From Actinoalloteichus_B caeruleus (GTDB lineage Bacteria; Actinomycetota; Actinomycetes; Mycobacteriales; Pseudonocardiaceae), in assembly GCF_000718005.1 (NCBI RefSeq), contig NZ_JODV01000002.1: a stretch of DNA of 64,000 nt. One strand, given 5' to 3'. The notes under the pieces were generated by a model. It was not told the origin of the DNA and made no database searches. It was given only the letters and a program-made list of their open reading frames with translations. A program made the position numbers and the translations under genes. Positions 49,616 to 58,953 of this stretch are shown here, piece by piece; position 1 is the first letter of the stretch; every line of letters starts with the position of its first letter.

Positions 49616-50908
49616 ATGACCTCGAACAGCGCGCTCGCCCCGCTGTCCTATCGCCCCTTCCGCAACTACTTCACCGGCCGGTCCGTCCTGCTGCTCGGTG
49701 AGGCCATCGCTCCCGTCGCCCTCACCTTCGCGGTACTCGACCTGACCGGGAGCACGGCGGATGTCGGGCTGGTCCTGGCCGGGCGCAGCATCCCCCTGTT
49801 GCTGTTCCTTCTCGTCGGTGGTGTGGTGGCCGACCGGCTGCCGCGCCACCTCGTGCTCCTCGTCGGTTGCCTCGTCTCCGCCCTGACCCAGGGCGCGGCG
49901 GCGGCCCTCGTGATCACGGGAACGGGCGAGGTCGGTCAGCTGGTGGCCATCGAGGCCGTCAACGGCATCGCGGCCGCGTTCGCGCTGCCCGCCACCAACG
50001 GGATGGTGCCCCAGCTCCTGCCCTCGACGCTCTGGCAACGCGCCAACGCGCTGGTCGGCTTCAGCAGGGGCGGGATCACCGTGATCGGGGCATCCGGAGG
50101 TGGGGCGCTGGTCGCCGTGCTCGGGCCGGGCTGGGTCCTCGCCTTCGACGCCGGGTGCATGCTCCTCGCGGCTCTCTTCTTCGCGCTCATGCGCCTCCCC
50201 AAGCGGGTGAGCGAGCGCGGTGGGCGCATCGTGGCCGACCTGCGGCACGGCTGGACCGAGTTCGCCTCCCGGCCGTGGCTGTGGCAGGTCGTCTCGGTGT
50301 TCTCCCTGGTCCACGCTGTCACGGCCGGAGCGTGGCTCACCCTGGGCGCGAGCATCGCGGACGACACGGTCGGACGCGCGTGGTGGGGGGCCACCCTCGG
50401 AGCCCAGGCCGCCGGCGTGGTCGTGGGCACCGTGGTGATGCTGTACTGGGGACCTCGGCGCCCGCTGGCCACCGGGCTGCTCCTGCACCTGACCTTCGTA
50501 CCGATGTACCTGGCGGTCGTGGTCGCGCCGCACCCGGCCGTGCTCCTGCCCGCGGCGGTCCTGGCCGGCGTCGGTGGCGGGATCTTCATCGTCTGCTGGG
50601 AGACCTCCCTCCAGCGCAACGTGCCCTCGGGCGTGCTGTCCAGGGTCATCTCCTACGACATGCTGGTGTCCAGGGTGGCGGTCCCGTTCGGACAGCTCGC
50701 CGGCGGCTACCTCGCGCTCCGCTTCGGGGAACCGCCGGTGCTGCTGGTCGGCACCGTGCTCGCGGGCGGGGCCGTGCTCTCGTTGCTGGCCTCCCGCTCG
50801 GTCCGGGGCCTCGGCACGGACCCGGCGGCCGGCGTCGCACTCGAACCGACGCTCTCGCCGGTCGGCGACGACCGGGCGGCCCCCACCCGGACCGGGAGCG
50901 GAACCTGA
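49616..50908 (+). CDS. Major facilitator superfamily exporter
   Basis: A 430-residue MFS protein with about 11-12 hydrophobic segments. It has the LSYRPFRNYFTGRSVLLLGEAIAPVALTFAVLDLTGS opening and the VADRLPRH loop between segments 2 and 3, typical of the enterobactin-exporter/macrolide-efflux-like branch. The substrate is unknown. There is no ribosome site; the CAGGCT box eight bases before the ATG suggests a leaderless transcript. A LacI-type operator sits on its -35. Confidence 0.9.
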   Translation: MTSNSALAPLSYRPFRNYFTGRSVLLLGEAIAPVALTFAVLDLTGSTADVGLVLAGRSIPLLLFLLVGGVVADRLPRHLVLLVGCLVSALTQGAAAALVITGTGEVGQLVAIEAVNGIAAAFALPATNGMVPQLLPSTLWQRANALVGFSRGGITVIGASGGGALVAVLGPGWVLAFDAGCMLLAALFFALMRLPKRVSERGGRIVADLRHGWTEFASRPWLWQVVSVFSLVHAVTAGAWLTLGASIADDTVGRAWWGATLGAQAAGVVVGTVVMLYWGPRRPLATGLLLHLTFVPMYLAVVVAPHPAVLLPAAVLAGVGGGIFIVCWETSLQRNVPSGVLSRVISYDMLVSRVAVPFGQLAGGYLALRFGEPPVLLVGTVLAGGAVLSLLASRSVRGLGTDPAAGVALEPTLSPVGDDRAAPTRTGSGT

Positions 50909-51521
50909 CGCCTCGCGCGGAAGCCGAGTGGGCTGGGAACCGGGGAGCGGCTGGACGCTGGAGCGTCCTCCCCACCCGACTCTCGGCGGACGGGTGGCCC
51001 CCCGCCGACGGGGCAACCACCGGAGGGACCGCCCGATCGCCGGCCTCGGCCCGGGTTTCGGCCGGGAAAGGGCCGCGCGCCGTTCGGGGGGGTTCCGTCG
51101 ACAATCGTGTCGATTCGACCGAAGGCTGGCACGAGAATCGAACGCACACCGGATTGTCGAGTTTCCCGAGGTGCCAGGTCGGTGCGCTCGGGAACGGGGT
51201 GGTGCGGATTCGGGTGTCAGTTCCCCGGTGCGGAGGAGGCGGCTCGATCGGGTTCTCGCGGACCATCGCCGCCCTCGGCCCGAGGGGGTGCCCGCGAAGC
51301 GGGACGCCGAATCTCCGGCCGATACTGATCCCGTGACCACGCATTATGTCCCTGGCTGCCCCGGGTGCCGAGCCAACCCCGACCCGCCGGACGGCGTATC
51401 GGGACACTCATCGGGAAAGCGGGATCTCCTCGGGGGATTCGTACGAGATTCCGCCGTGATGCGCCTTCGAGTTTCGCGGCGGCGCGATCGGAGTTCGCCG
51501 AGGAGGACTCGAACGAGGGGT
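50909..51521. other. Gene-free region between the MFS and GH74 genes
   Basis: Over 600 bases without a supported gene. Parts (51100-51200) carry several TCGA-rich dyads, such as GTCGATTCGAC at about 51109. Open frames here show no family resemblance. Confidence 0.4.
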
Positions 51522-51538
51522 GTCGAAACGATTTCGAC
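51522..51538. promoter_or_regulatory. 17-bp palindrome upstream of the xyloglucanase gene
   Basis: GTCGAAACGATTTCGAC has perfect seven-base arms around CGA. It lies about 50 bases before the candidate promoter of the GH74 gene and is a possible binding site for a sugar-responsive regulator. Confidence 0.5.
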
Positions 51539-51585
51539 GACTCCGGTCGAACGCGTGCCGGTGGTCCGGAAAGGCCGGGAAAACC

Positions 51586-51615
51586 TTGACTTCCGCTTTC
51601 GTCCCGGGTGAGGCT
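51586..51615 (+). promoter_or_regulatory. Candidate promoter of the xyloglucanase gene
   Basis: TTGACT at 51586-51591 and GAGGCT at 51610-51615 are spaced by 18 bases. Transcription from here would give a leader of about 55 bases before the ATG. Confidence 0.4.
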
Positions 51616-51676
51616 GGCTGCTCGGGGGAATGGGCGCGCAGCGGAAACGACAGCCTCGACGTGAGGAGAACTGGGA

Positions 51677-53902
51677 ATGCGACCACGCATCCTGCCCGCC
51701 TTCGCCGCCGTCCTCGCGGCGGCGACCGCGGGTGGAGCCGGCCCCGCCGTCGCCGGAGCGAGTCCCGACGTGCCGCGCGCCACCGCCGACCCGTCCCCGG
51801 CCGTCCTGGCCCACGAGCAGGCCCACGACTGGCGCAACGTGGAGATCGTGGGCGGGGGTTTCGTGACGGGCATCGAGTACCACCCGACGGAGCCCGGCCT
51901 GGCCTACGCGCGCACCGACATCGGCGGTGCCTACCGGTGGGACACCGGGACGGAGCGGTGGCTGCCGCTGACCGACTGGATCGGGTGGGACGACTACAAC
52001 CTGCTCGGCATCGACAGCATCGCCCTCGACCCCTCCGACCCGGACCGGGTCTACCTCGCCGCCGGCGCCTACAGCCAGGAATGGGCCTCCACCGGCGCGA
52101 TCCTCCGGTCCTCCGACCGAGGGGAGACCTGGGACCGGGTGGACCTGCCCTTCCGGCTGGGCGGCAACGAACCGGGACGCTCGATCGGTGAACGGCTGGT
52201 GGTGGACCCCAACGACGACGACGTCCTCCTGCTCGGGACGCGGGACGACGGGCTCTGGCGCAGCACCGACCAGGGAGCGACCTGGGCCGTGGTCGACGGC
52301 CTCCCCTCCACGGGCCAGGCCGGCATCGGGGTGGGGCCCGTCCTGTTCGATCCCGCCAGCGGAGAGACCGGCGACCCCACACCCGTGGTGTACGCCTCCG
52401 TCTCCGGGGAGGACGCCCCGCTCCACCGGAGCGACGACGCCGGCCGGACCTGGGAACCGGTCCCCGGGCAGCCCACCGGCCTGATCCCGCACCAGGCGGC
52501 GCTGTCCACCACCGGAGCGCTCCACGTCAGCTACGGCGACCTGCCCGGTCCCTACGAGATGTACGACGGCGCCGTGCACACCCACGACCCGGGGGCCGGG
52601 ACGTGGACCGACATCACCCCGCTGCGGCCCAACGAGGGCGAGGAGGCCGGGTTCGGCTACGGCGGCCTGGCCGTCGACCCCACCGACCCCGACACGCTGA
52701 TGGTCGCGACGATGGGGCGTTGGGGACCGGTCGACGACATCTTCCGCACCACGGACGGCGGCCAGAACTGGGTGTCCATCCAGGAGGGGCAGAACCTCGA
52801 CACCTCGGTGTCGCCGTTCCTCGACTGGGGAGACACCCCGAAGCTCGGCTGGATGATCGGGGACCTGGAGATCGATCCCTTCGACCCGGGCAGCGTCCGC
52901 TACGTCACCGGAGCCACCATCTTCGGCACCGACGACGTCACCCCCGCTGACACCGGAGCGGCGACGGACTGGTCGGTCCGGGCCGAGGGTCTGGAGGAGA
53001 CGGCGGTGCTCGACCTGGTCAGCCTCCCCGACGGACCGCTGATCAGCGGCCTCGGTGACATCGGCGGATTCACCCACCACGACCTCACCACCAGCCCGCC
53101 GGCCGGGATGCACCAGAACCCCATCCTGGGCAACACGACCAGCCTCGACCACGCCGAGCACGACCCGGCCACCGTCGTCCGGGCCGGGACCGGTGACGGC
53201 CCCTGGGCGGCCTACTCCACCGACGCGGGCGACAGCTGGCAGCCGTTCCCGACCCAGCCCCCCACCGTCTCGGGCGGCGGCACGATCGCGGTGTCGGCGA
53301 ACGGCGACGCGGTGGTGTGGACCCCGGAGGACGGCGTCGCCCACCGCACCACCGACCTGGGCCGGAGCTGGACCCCGTCCTCGGGGCTGCCCGACGGTCT
53401 GGCGGTGCGCTCCGACCGGGTGGATGCCGCCGTGTTCCACGCCGTCGACCCGGAGGAGGGCGCCCACTACCGCAGCGACGACGGCGGGGCGAGTTTCGCC
53501 CTGGTCAACGATGACGTCCCCGCCACCGGACAGGCGCAGTGGAAGGCGGTGCCCGGCGTCGCCGGCGAGGTGTGGCTCGCCGCCGGCTGGGGCGGGCTCC
53601 TCCGGTCCACGGACTCGGGGGAGAGCTACGTCCAGGTCCTCGACGAGGCGCACACCGTGGGGTTCGGGGCGCCCGCCCCCGGGGCGACGGCCCCGGCGGT
53701 GTTCGTGACCGGTGTCGTCGACGGCGTGCGCGGCGTCTTCCGGTCGGACGACTCCGGCGCGACCTGGGTCCGGGTCAACGACGACGACCACCAGTACGGT
53801 TGGATCGGCCAGACCATCACCGGGGACCCGGACCGGCACGGCCGCGTCTACCTCGGGACCAACGGCCGGGGCATCCTCTACGCCGATCCGATCGGCGGCT
53901 GA
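51677..53902 (+). CDS. Secreted xyloglucanase (GH74)
   Basis: A 741-residue secreted enzyme that cuts xyloglucan. A signal peptide of about 27 residues (cut near AVAGA) is followed by two seven-bladed propellers, shown by repeated Asp-box-like segments (SSDRGETWDRV, STDQGATWAVV, TTDGGQNWVSI, STDAGDSWQPF, STDSGESYVQV). The catalytic Asp residues of the family are in YARTDIGGAYRW (residue 81) and GLGDIGGFTHHD. No carbohydrate-binding module follows; the protein ends with the propeller. GAGGAG precedes the ATG. Confidence 0.92.
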   Translation: MRPRILPAFAAVLAAATAGGAGPAVAGASPDVPRATADPSPAVLAHEQAHDWRNVEIVGGGFVTGIEYHPTEPGLAYARTDIGGAYRWDTGTERWLPLTDWIGWDDYNLLGIDSIALDPSDPDRVYLAAGAYSQEWASTGAILRSSDRGETWDRVDLPFRLGGNEPGRSIGERLVVDPNDDDVLLLGTRDDGLWRSTDQGATWAVVDGLPSTGQAGIGVGPVLFDPASGETGDPTPVVYASVSGEDAPLHRSDDAGRTWEPVPGQPTGLIPHQAALSTTGALHVSYGDLPGPYEMYDGAVHTHDPGAGTWTDITPLRPNEGEEAGFGYGGLAVDPTDPDTLMVATMGRWGPVDDIFRTTDGGQNWVSIQEGQNLDTSVSPFLDWGDTPKLGWMIGDLEIDPFDPGSVRYVTGATIFGTDDVTPADTGAATDWSVRAEGLEETAVLDLVSLPDGPLISGLGDIGGFTHHDLTTSPPAGMHQNPILGNTTSLDHAEHDPATVVRAGTGDGPWAAYSTDAGDSWQPFPTQPPTVSGGGTIAVSANGDAVVWTPEDGVAHRTTDLGRSWTPSSGLPDGLAVRSDRVDAAVFHAVDPEEGAHYRSDDGGASFALVNDDVPATGQAQWKAVPGVAGEVWLAAGWGGLLRSTDSGESYVQVLDEAHTVGFGAPAPGATAPAVFVTGVVDGVRGVFRSDDSGATWVRVNDDDHQYGWIGQTITGDPDRHGRVYLGTNGRGILYADPIGG

Positions 53903-53909
53903 GCGCGCT

Positions 53910-53939
53910 CGGTGGGCGGACCACCCCGTCCGCCCACCG
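53910..53939. terminator. Bidirectional terminator after the GH74 gene
   Basis: Perfect 12-base arms CGGTGGGCGGAC/GTCCGCCCACCG with a six-base loop, between the convergent GH74 and oxidoreductase stops. Confidence 0.8.
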
Positions 53940-53976
53940 ACCTCCCGGAACCCTCACCGGCTCGGGAGCGCCGTCC

Positions 53977-54969
53977 TCAGCTGGCGGTCACCGCACCGAG
54001 GCCGCGCAGCGCGCCGACGAGCGTGCGCATCACCGCCACGGACTCCTCGTGGCGCATCGACGGGCTCTCCACCTCCCCGGCGCGCACCGCCCGGTGGACC
54101 TCGCGGAGCTGGTGCCCGTAGCCCCGGCCCTCGATCGGGTGCTCGAACACCTCCGGGTCCCGGCCCGGGTTGACGAGGGTCAACGCGCTCGGGTTGAAGA
54201 AGGGGTCGGCGAGTTCGAGCCGGCCGGCCGTCCCGACCACCGACGCCCGCGCCGTCTGGTGCGCGAGCAGCGTGCAGCCCAGGGACGCGTACCTGCCGTC
54301 CGGGTAGCCCAGCAGCAGACCCGCCTCCGCGTCCACCCCGTTCGCGGCGAGGCTCCCCCGAACGGTGAGGTCGGTGGGTTCGCCCAGCACGAGGTGCGCG
54401 AACGACACGGGGTAGACCCCGAGGTCCAGCAGGGCACCGCCGCCCTGCGCCGGGTCCCACAGCCGGGCGGCCGGGTCGTAGGGCACGGCGAACCCGAAGT
54501 CCGCCCGCACCGAGCGGACGTCGCCGACCGCGCCGTCCGCGAGCAGCGCGCCGAGCCGGCGGATCAACGGGTTGAAGCGGGTCCACATCGCTTCCATGAG
54601 GAACAGCCCCCGGGCGCGGGCCAGCGAGGTCAGCTCCTCGGCCTCGGCCACCGTCACCGTGAAGGCCTTCTCGCACAGCACGTGCTTGCCGGCCAGCAGG
54701 GCGTCCCTGCTGATCTCGTGGTGTTGGCCGTGGGGCGTGGCGACGTAGACCACGTCCACGTCCGGGTCGTCGAGCAGCTCGCGGTAGTCGCCGTAGGCGC
54801 GTCGCACGCCGTGCCGGGCGGCGAACTCCTCCGCCCGCTCGAGGCGACGCGAGGAGACGGCGTGCGGGATCGCGTCCGGCAGCCGGGCCAGATCCTCCAC
54901 GACGGTGCCGGCGATGCCACCCGTCGCGACGATCCCCCAGTTCAGCGGCCTGTCCGGTTCCACAGTCAC
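53977..54969 (-). CDS. Gfo/Idh/MocA-family oxidoreductase
   Basis: A 330-residue NAD(P)-dependent oxidoreductase that acts on sugars, inositols or dihydrodiols. The Rossmann start is NWGIVATGGIAGTVVEDLARLP. The family's VDVVYVATPHGQHHEISRDALLAGKHVLCEKAFTVT segment holds the conserved EKA lysine. GGALLDLGVYPV is followed by the active-site region. GTG 54969 is chosen because TAGTCT, a -10-like box, lies eight bases before it and no ribosome site is seen, suggesting a leaderless mRNA. The substrate is unknown. Confidence 0.88.
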   Translation of the reverse strand: MTVEPDRPLNWGIVATGGIAGTVVEDLARLPDAIPHAVSSRRLERAEEFAARHGVRRAYGDYRELLDDPDVDVVYVATPHGQHHEISRDALLAGKHVLCEKAFTVTVAEAEELTSLARARGLFLMEAMWTRFNPLIRRLGALLADGAVGDVRSVRADFGFAVPYDPAARLWDPAQGGGALLDLGVYPVSFAHLVLGEPTDLTVRGSLAANGVDAEAGLLLGYPDGRYASLGCTLLAHQTARASVVGTAGRLELADPFFNPSALTLVNPGRDPEVFEHPIEGRGYGHQLREVHRAVRAGEVESPSMRHEESVAVMRTLVGALRGLGAVTAS

Positions 54970-55215
54970 GATCAGTGAGACTACGCGGGACTGCCACACG
55001 GGTGGGTGTGGACTGACCGGATTCCGCCGTCCTCTTCCGTCACTTCCGAGGTGGGGAGGGGCGGCCGGGTTCGGGTCGACGGCACCAGGGGACGGCCCGA
55101 CACTGGGGGAACCCGGAGCGGGACACCCCGCCCGGAACGAGCCCGGAGTGAGAAGGACGGCGATCCGCATGCCGGACAGCACGCGGCCCCCGGTCCGCGC
55201 GGGACGGGAGTCGGG

Positions 55216-57255
55216 GTGACGCGCCGCGCGAGCGGCGACGAGGGCGCGCCCGGCGGCGGCCACGAGGACCACGCGGAACAGGCGGATCACGGCCACGCGG
55301 ATCACGCCTCGGTCTTCCGCCGACGTTTCTGGGTCAGCCTCGTCCTCGCCGTCCCGGTGGTGCTGACCAGCAGGATGATCTCCGACTGGTTCGGCTACCC
55401 CGTCGCCGACCCGGTCGCGTGGGTGGCCCCCGTCCTGGGAACGGTGCTCTTCGGGTACGGCGGTTGGCCGTTCCTCGCCGGTGCCGCCACCGAGCTGCGG
55501 GCCCGGAGACCCGGGATGATGACGCTGGTCGCCCTGGCCATCTCCGTCGCGTTCGTCGCCAGCGCACTCACCACCCTCGGGTTCGGCGGGTGGGACCTGG
55601 ACTTCTGGTGGGAGCTGGCGCTGCTGATCGTGATCATGCTCCTCGGGCACTGGCTGGAGATGCGGGCCCTGGGGCAGGCCAGCGGGGCGCTGGAGGCACT
55701 GGCCGAGCTGCTGCCCGACGAGGCGGAGTTGCTCGGCGACGACGGGGAGCCCCGCCCAGTCCCGCTCCCCGAGCTGCGGGTGGGGGACGTCGTCCTCGTC
55801 AGGTCCGGCGGGCGGGTCCCGGCCGACGGCACCGTCGTCGCGGGGAGCGCCGAGGTGGACGAGTCGATGGTCACCGGCGAGTCGCAGCCGGTCACCCGGG
55901 AGGAGGGAGACCCGGTCGTCGCGGGCACCGTCGCCACCGACTCCGCGTTGCGCGTCCACCTCACCGCCGTCGGCGACCAGACGACACTGGCCGGCATCCG
56001 CCGGCTCGTCGCCGAGGCGCAGAGCTCGAGTTCCCGGGCGCAGGCCCTGGCGGACCGCGCCGCGGCCGCCCTGTTCTACTTCGCGCTGGTGGTCGGCCTG
56101 CTGACCTTCGCCGTGTGGTCCCTCCTCGGCGAGACGACCTCGGGTGTGGAGCGCACCGTGACGGTGCTCGTCATCGCCTGCCCCCACGCGTTGGGGCTCG
56201 CGATCCCCCTCGTCGTCGCGATCTCCACCTCCCTGGCCGCCAGGGCCGGGATCCTGGTCACCAGTCGGCTCGCCCTCGAACGGATGCGGACCGTCGACAC
56301 GGTCGTCCTCGACAAGACCGGGACCCTCACGACCGGACAGCCCTCCCTGGTGGGGGTGGAGGCCGTCGACGGTGACGCCGAACGCGTCCTGCTGCTCGCG
56401 GCGTCGGCCGAAGCCGAGTCGGAACACCCGCTGGCCCGCGCGCTGGTCGCCGCCGCGCGGGAGCGTGGCGAGCTCGAACCGGCCGCGGACTTCCGCTCCC
56501 TGACGGGTCGGGGCGTGACGGCACGCGTCGGAGGCGTCGACATCGCCGTCGGCGGCCCGGCCCTCCTCCGCCAGCTGGGACTCCGCGTGCCCGAGCGGCT
56601 CGAACCCGCCACCGGGAGGTGGGCCGAGCGGGGCGCGGCCGTGCTCCACGTCGTGCGGGACGGTGAGGTGGTCGGGGCGGTCGGGCTCGCCGACACCGTG
56701 CGCCCGGAGTCCACCGAGGCCGTGCGCGGGCTCCGCGCCGAAGGGCTCGCCGTGCTCATGATCACCGGGGACGCGCGGCACGTCGCGGAGGCCGTGGGGC
56801 GCGAGGTGGGTGTCGACGAGGTCATCGCGGAGGTGCTGCCCGAGGACAAGGACGCCGCCATCACCCGGCTCCGGGACGAAGGGCACCGGGTCGTGATGGT
56901 GGGCGACGGGGTGAACGACGCCCCCGCCCTGGCCAGGGCGGACGTCGGGATCGCGATCGGTGCCGGCACGGATGTGGCGATCGAGTCGGCCGGCGTGGTC
57001 CTGGCCTCCGACGACCCGCGGGGTGTGCTGGCCGTCCGGCGGCTCTCGGCCGCCACCTACCGCAAGATGTGGCAGAACCTCGCGTGGGCGACTGGTTACA
57101 ACCTGGTCTCGGTTCCCCTCGCCGCCGGCGTGCTCGCCCCCGTCGGTTTCGTGCTGCCCCCGGCCGTCGGGGCGGTCGTGATGAGCCTGTCCACCATCGT
57201 CGTGGCCCTGAACGCACAGCTCCTGCGCCGCGTCCGACTACGCCCGTCCGGGTGA
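55216..57255 (+). CDS. CopB-type copper P1B ATPase
   Basis: A 679-residue P1B ATPase. The membrane motif CPH (VIACPHALGLAIPLV) marks the CopB/P1B-3-like class, rather than CPC as in CopA. The N-terminus has no HMA domain but a His-rich tail (HEDHAEQADHGHADHA), typical of CopB. ATPase motifs are complete: TGES, DKTGTLTTG, the HP of SEHPLARAL and GDGVNDAP. It should export copper from the cytoplasm. GTG 55216 follows GGGAG; the longer in-frame region upstream shows no domain. It begins a copper island with two DUF305 proteins. Confidence 0.92.
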   Translation: MTRRASGDEGAPGGGHEDHAEQADHGHADHASVFRRRFWVSLVLAVPVVLTSRMISDWFGYPVADPVAWVAPVLGTVLFGYGGWPFLAGAATELRARRPGMMTLVALAISVAFVASALTTLGFGGWDLDFWWELALLIVIMLLGHWLEMRALGQASGALEALAELLPDEAELLGDDGEPRPVPLPELRVGDVVLVRSGGRVPADGTVVAGSAEVDESMVTGESQPVTREEGDPVVAGTVATDSALRVHLTAVGDQTTLAGIRRLVAEAQSSSSRAQALADRAAAALFYFALVVGLLTFAVWSLLGETTSGVERTVTVLVIACPHALGLAIPLVVAISTSLAARAGILVTSRLALERMRTVDTVVLDKTGTLTTGQPSLVGVEAVDGDAERVLLLAASAEAESEHPLARALVAAARERGELEPAADFRSLTGRGVTARVGGVDIAVGGPALLRQLGLRVPERLEPATGRWAERGAAVLHVVRDGEVVGAVGLADTVRPESTEAVRGLRAEGLAVLMITGDARHVAEAVGREVGVDEVIAEVLPEDKDAAITRLRDEGHRVVMVGDGVNDAPALARADVGIAIGAGTDVAIESAGVVLASDDPRGVLAVRRLSAATYRKMWQNLAWATGYNLVSVPLAAGVLAPVGFVLPPAVGAVVMSLSTIVVALNAQLLRRVRLRPSG

Positions 57256-57473
57256 GCGGGTGGGGTTGGGAGCGTCGACGGCGTTGGCCCACGGCCAGCC
57301 GGGCGCGGTGGCCCCCTTCAGTAGGATCCCGGGCGGATGGAACCACCATCGTGCGCGTTCCCCACCGCCCGGCCGCCGACGGTCCTCCCCCTCCCACCGG
57401 TCGGGCACCGTCCTGCGGCGCAGGCCGGTCACCGCGCGCCCCGTCCCTGCTGACACGACGAGGAACCCTGACC

Positions 57474-58160
57474 ATGACTGTGAGGCCGTGGACCAAGGCC
57501 GCGCTGCTCGCGGCGGTGACCGCCGCGGCGCTGGCCGGCTGCACCTCCCACGAGATCAACAGCGATCCCGAGCCAGCCGGCCCCCAGTTGGAGTTCACCT
57601 CCGAACCGTCCTACACGGAGGAGGACATCGCGCTCGCCCACGACATGGTCGCCCACTACGAGCGCACCGTCGCCCTGTTCGATGCCCGAGGCGAGGAGAA
57701 CGCGCGCCTCACCTCGCCGGCGCTGCGGGAGTACGCGGACCGCACGGCCATCGAGCACACCCGGCTGAAGGACCGCTTCGTCGGCTTCTCCTACATGACG
57801 GGCCAGTGGCCACCCCTCGAACCGCTGGACGACCCGCCCGCGTTGCCCGGTGACGAGGAACTGTCCCCGGCGGAGCAGGTGGTGGAGACCGATCCCGAGG
57901 CCGACCCGTCCGACGCCGAGGGGGAGGGTGAGGGGCCCGAGGAGAGCCCGTGGCCGAGGGTCCAGCGGCTGGAACAGCTCCAGGGCCCGGAGTTCGACCG
58001 GTTCTGGCGGGACTCGCTCGTGGCCAGCCACGAGATCGCGTTGGAGAAGGCCCGGATCATGCTCGACGAGGCTCCCGCCCGTGAGCTGCGGGAACTCGCG
58101 CAGCGGGTGCTCGACCGGAACCCGGGAGAGATCGAGGAGCTCCGCGCGCTCCCACTGTGA
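57474..58160 (+). CDS. DUF305 lipoprotein, first copy
   Basis: A 228-residue exported lipoprotein with lipobox LAGC (Cys about residue 22). The DUF305 domain is a helical ferritin-like fold: YTEEDIALAHDMVAHYERTVALF, then FDRFWRDSLVASHEIALEKARIML. It is interrupted by an acidic, Glu/Pro-rich insert at about 128-160. The usual metal-binding HH-Q pairs are partly altered (MVAHYERT rather than MIPHHQQ), so this copy may be functionally divergent. GAGGAA precedes the ATG. DUF305 proteins are often beside copper exporters. Confidence 0.87.
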   Translation: MTVRPWTKAALLAAVTAAALAGCTSHEINSDPEPAGPQLEFTSEPSYTEEDIALAHDMVAHYERTVALFDARGEENARLTSPALREYADRTAIEHTRLKDRFVGFSYMTGQWPPLEPLDDPPALPGDEELSPAEQVVETDPEADPSDAEGEGEGPEESPWPRVQRLEQLQGPEFDRFWRDSLVASHEIALEKARIMLDEAPARELRELAQRVLDRNPGEIEELRALPL

Positions 58161-58183
58161 GCCGCTCCCGAACACGCACACCG

Positions 58184-58216
58184 CCGGCCCGTCGTCCACT
58201 CTGGACGGCGGGCCGG
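58184..58216 (+). terminator. Hairpin after the first DUF305 gene
   Basis: Fifteen-base arms (CCGGCCCGTCGTCCA against TGGACGGCGGGCCGG, one mismatch) with a three-base loop, 23 bases after the stop codon. Confidence 0.75.
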
Positions 58217-58469
58217 GGGTGTTCCGGGGGTTCGCTCCTCGGGTTCGCCGCCGGCCACCGGCTGGCCGCGTGACCCGGGGGCGCTCGCCTTCGCGGGCAC
58301 CACCCGGGCGCGGGCACCACCCGGCGCGGCGACGGCGCGGGGCACCGGCTCCCACCACCCGGGCGAGCCCCGCCTTCCGCCGACTCCACGGCACTCCGCC
58401 CGCACTGCCTGTCCGGGTACTCCCCCGACGGACACGCCGCGGACCCCGGGTTTTCCCACGGTGAACCGA
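58217..58469. other. Short gene-free stretch with a direct repeat
   Basis: About 250 bases. GGGCACCACCCGG occurs twice near 58297-58325 in direct orientation. I see no gene. Confidence 0.4.
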
Positions 58470-58475
58470 TAGCCT
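58470..58475 (+). promoter_or_regulatory. -10 box of a leaderless promoter
   Basis: TAGCCT, then seven bases, then ATG 58483; no ribosome site intervenes. Confidence 0.5.
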
Positions 58476-58482
58476 GGGGCGG

Positions 58483-58881
58483 ATGAACGGGTGGAGGAGC
58501 GCGCACGGCCGGTGGCTGGTCCTGCTCGTCCTGCTCGTCGGCCTCGTCGGCGCCCACCACGTGGTGGGCCGCGCGACACCGACCGCCCCGTCCCCGGTGG
58601 CCGTGTCCTCGTCCTCGCCGGCCCCGCCGCAGTGGGCGGTCGGGTCCGATGCCTGCTCGTCGTGCGCCGGGACACCCGTGGTGGCCGAGGGCTCCCTGTT
58701 CCACGTCTGCGTCGCGGTGGTGCTGGCCCTCGCGCTGGCCGCCCTGGCCCGCCGCCCCCGCCCCCTCGTCGAACTCCGCCCCACCCGCCGGCACCGGGAA
58801 CGCCGCCGGCGACTCCCCGAGGTCACCCGCGCCCCCCGCGTCGCGTTACGGCTCGCCGGGCTGGGGCTGCTGCGGCTGTGA
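58483..58881 (+). CDS. Small membrane protein, possibly DUF6153-like
   Basis: A 132-residue protein with an N-terminal hydrophobic segment (residues 11-27), a Ser/Pro-rich loop containing DACSSC and FHVC cysteines, a second hydrophobic segment (about 72-90) and an Arg-rich tail. The layout recalls the small DUF6153 proteins found next to DUF305 genes in actinomycetes. The family call is tentative. It lies between two DUF305 genes and is probably leaderless. Confidence 0.7.
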   Translation: MNGWRSAHGRWLVLLVLLVGLVGAHHVVGRATPTAPSPVAVSSSSPAPPQWAVGSDACSSCAGTPVVAEGSLFHVCVAVVLALALAALARRPRPLVELRPTRRHRERRRRLPEVTRAPRVALRLAGLGLLRL

Positions 58882-58953
58882 CGGTCGCGCCGTGGCCGCC
58901 AGCCGCGGCGTCGTCGCGTCCACCCGTCTCAGCCACTCCCGAGGAGAACGCCC

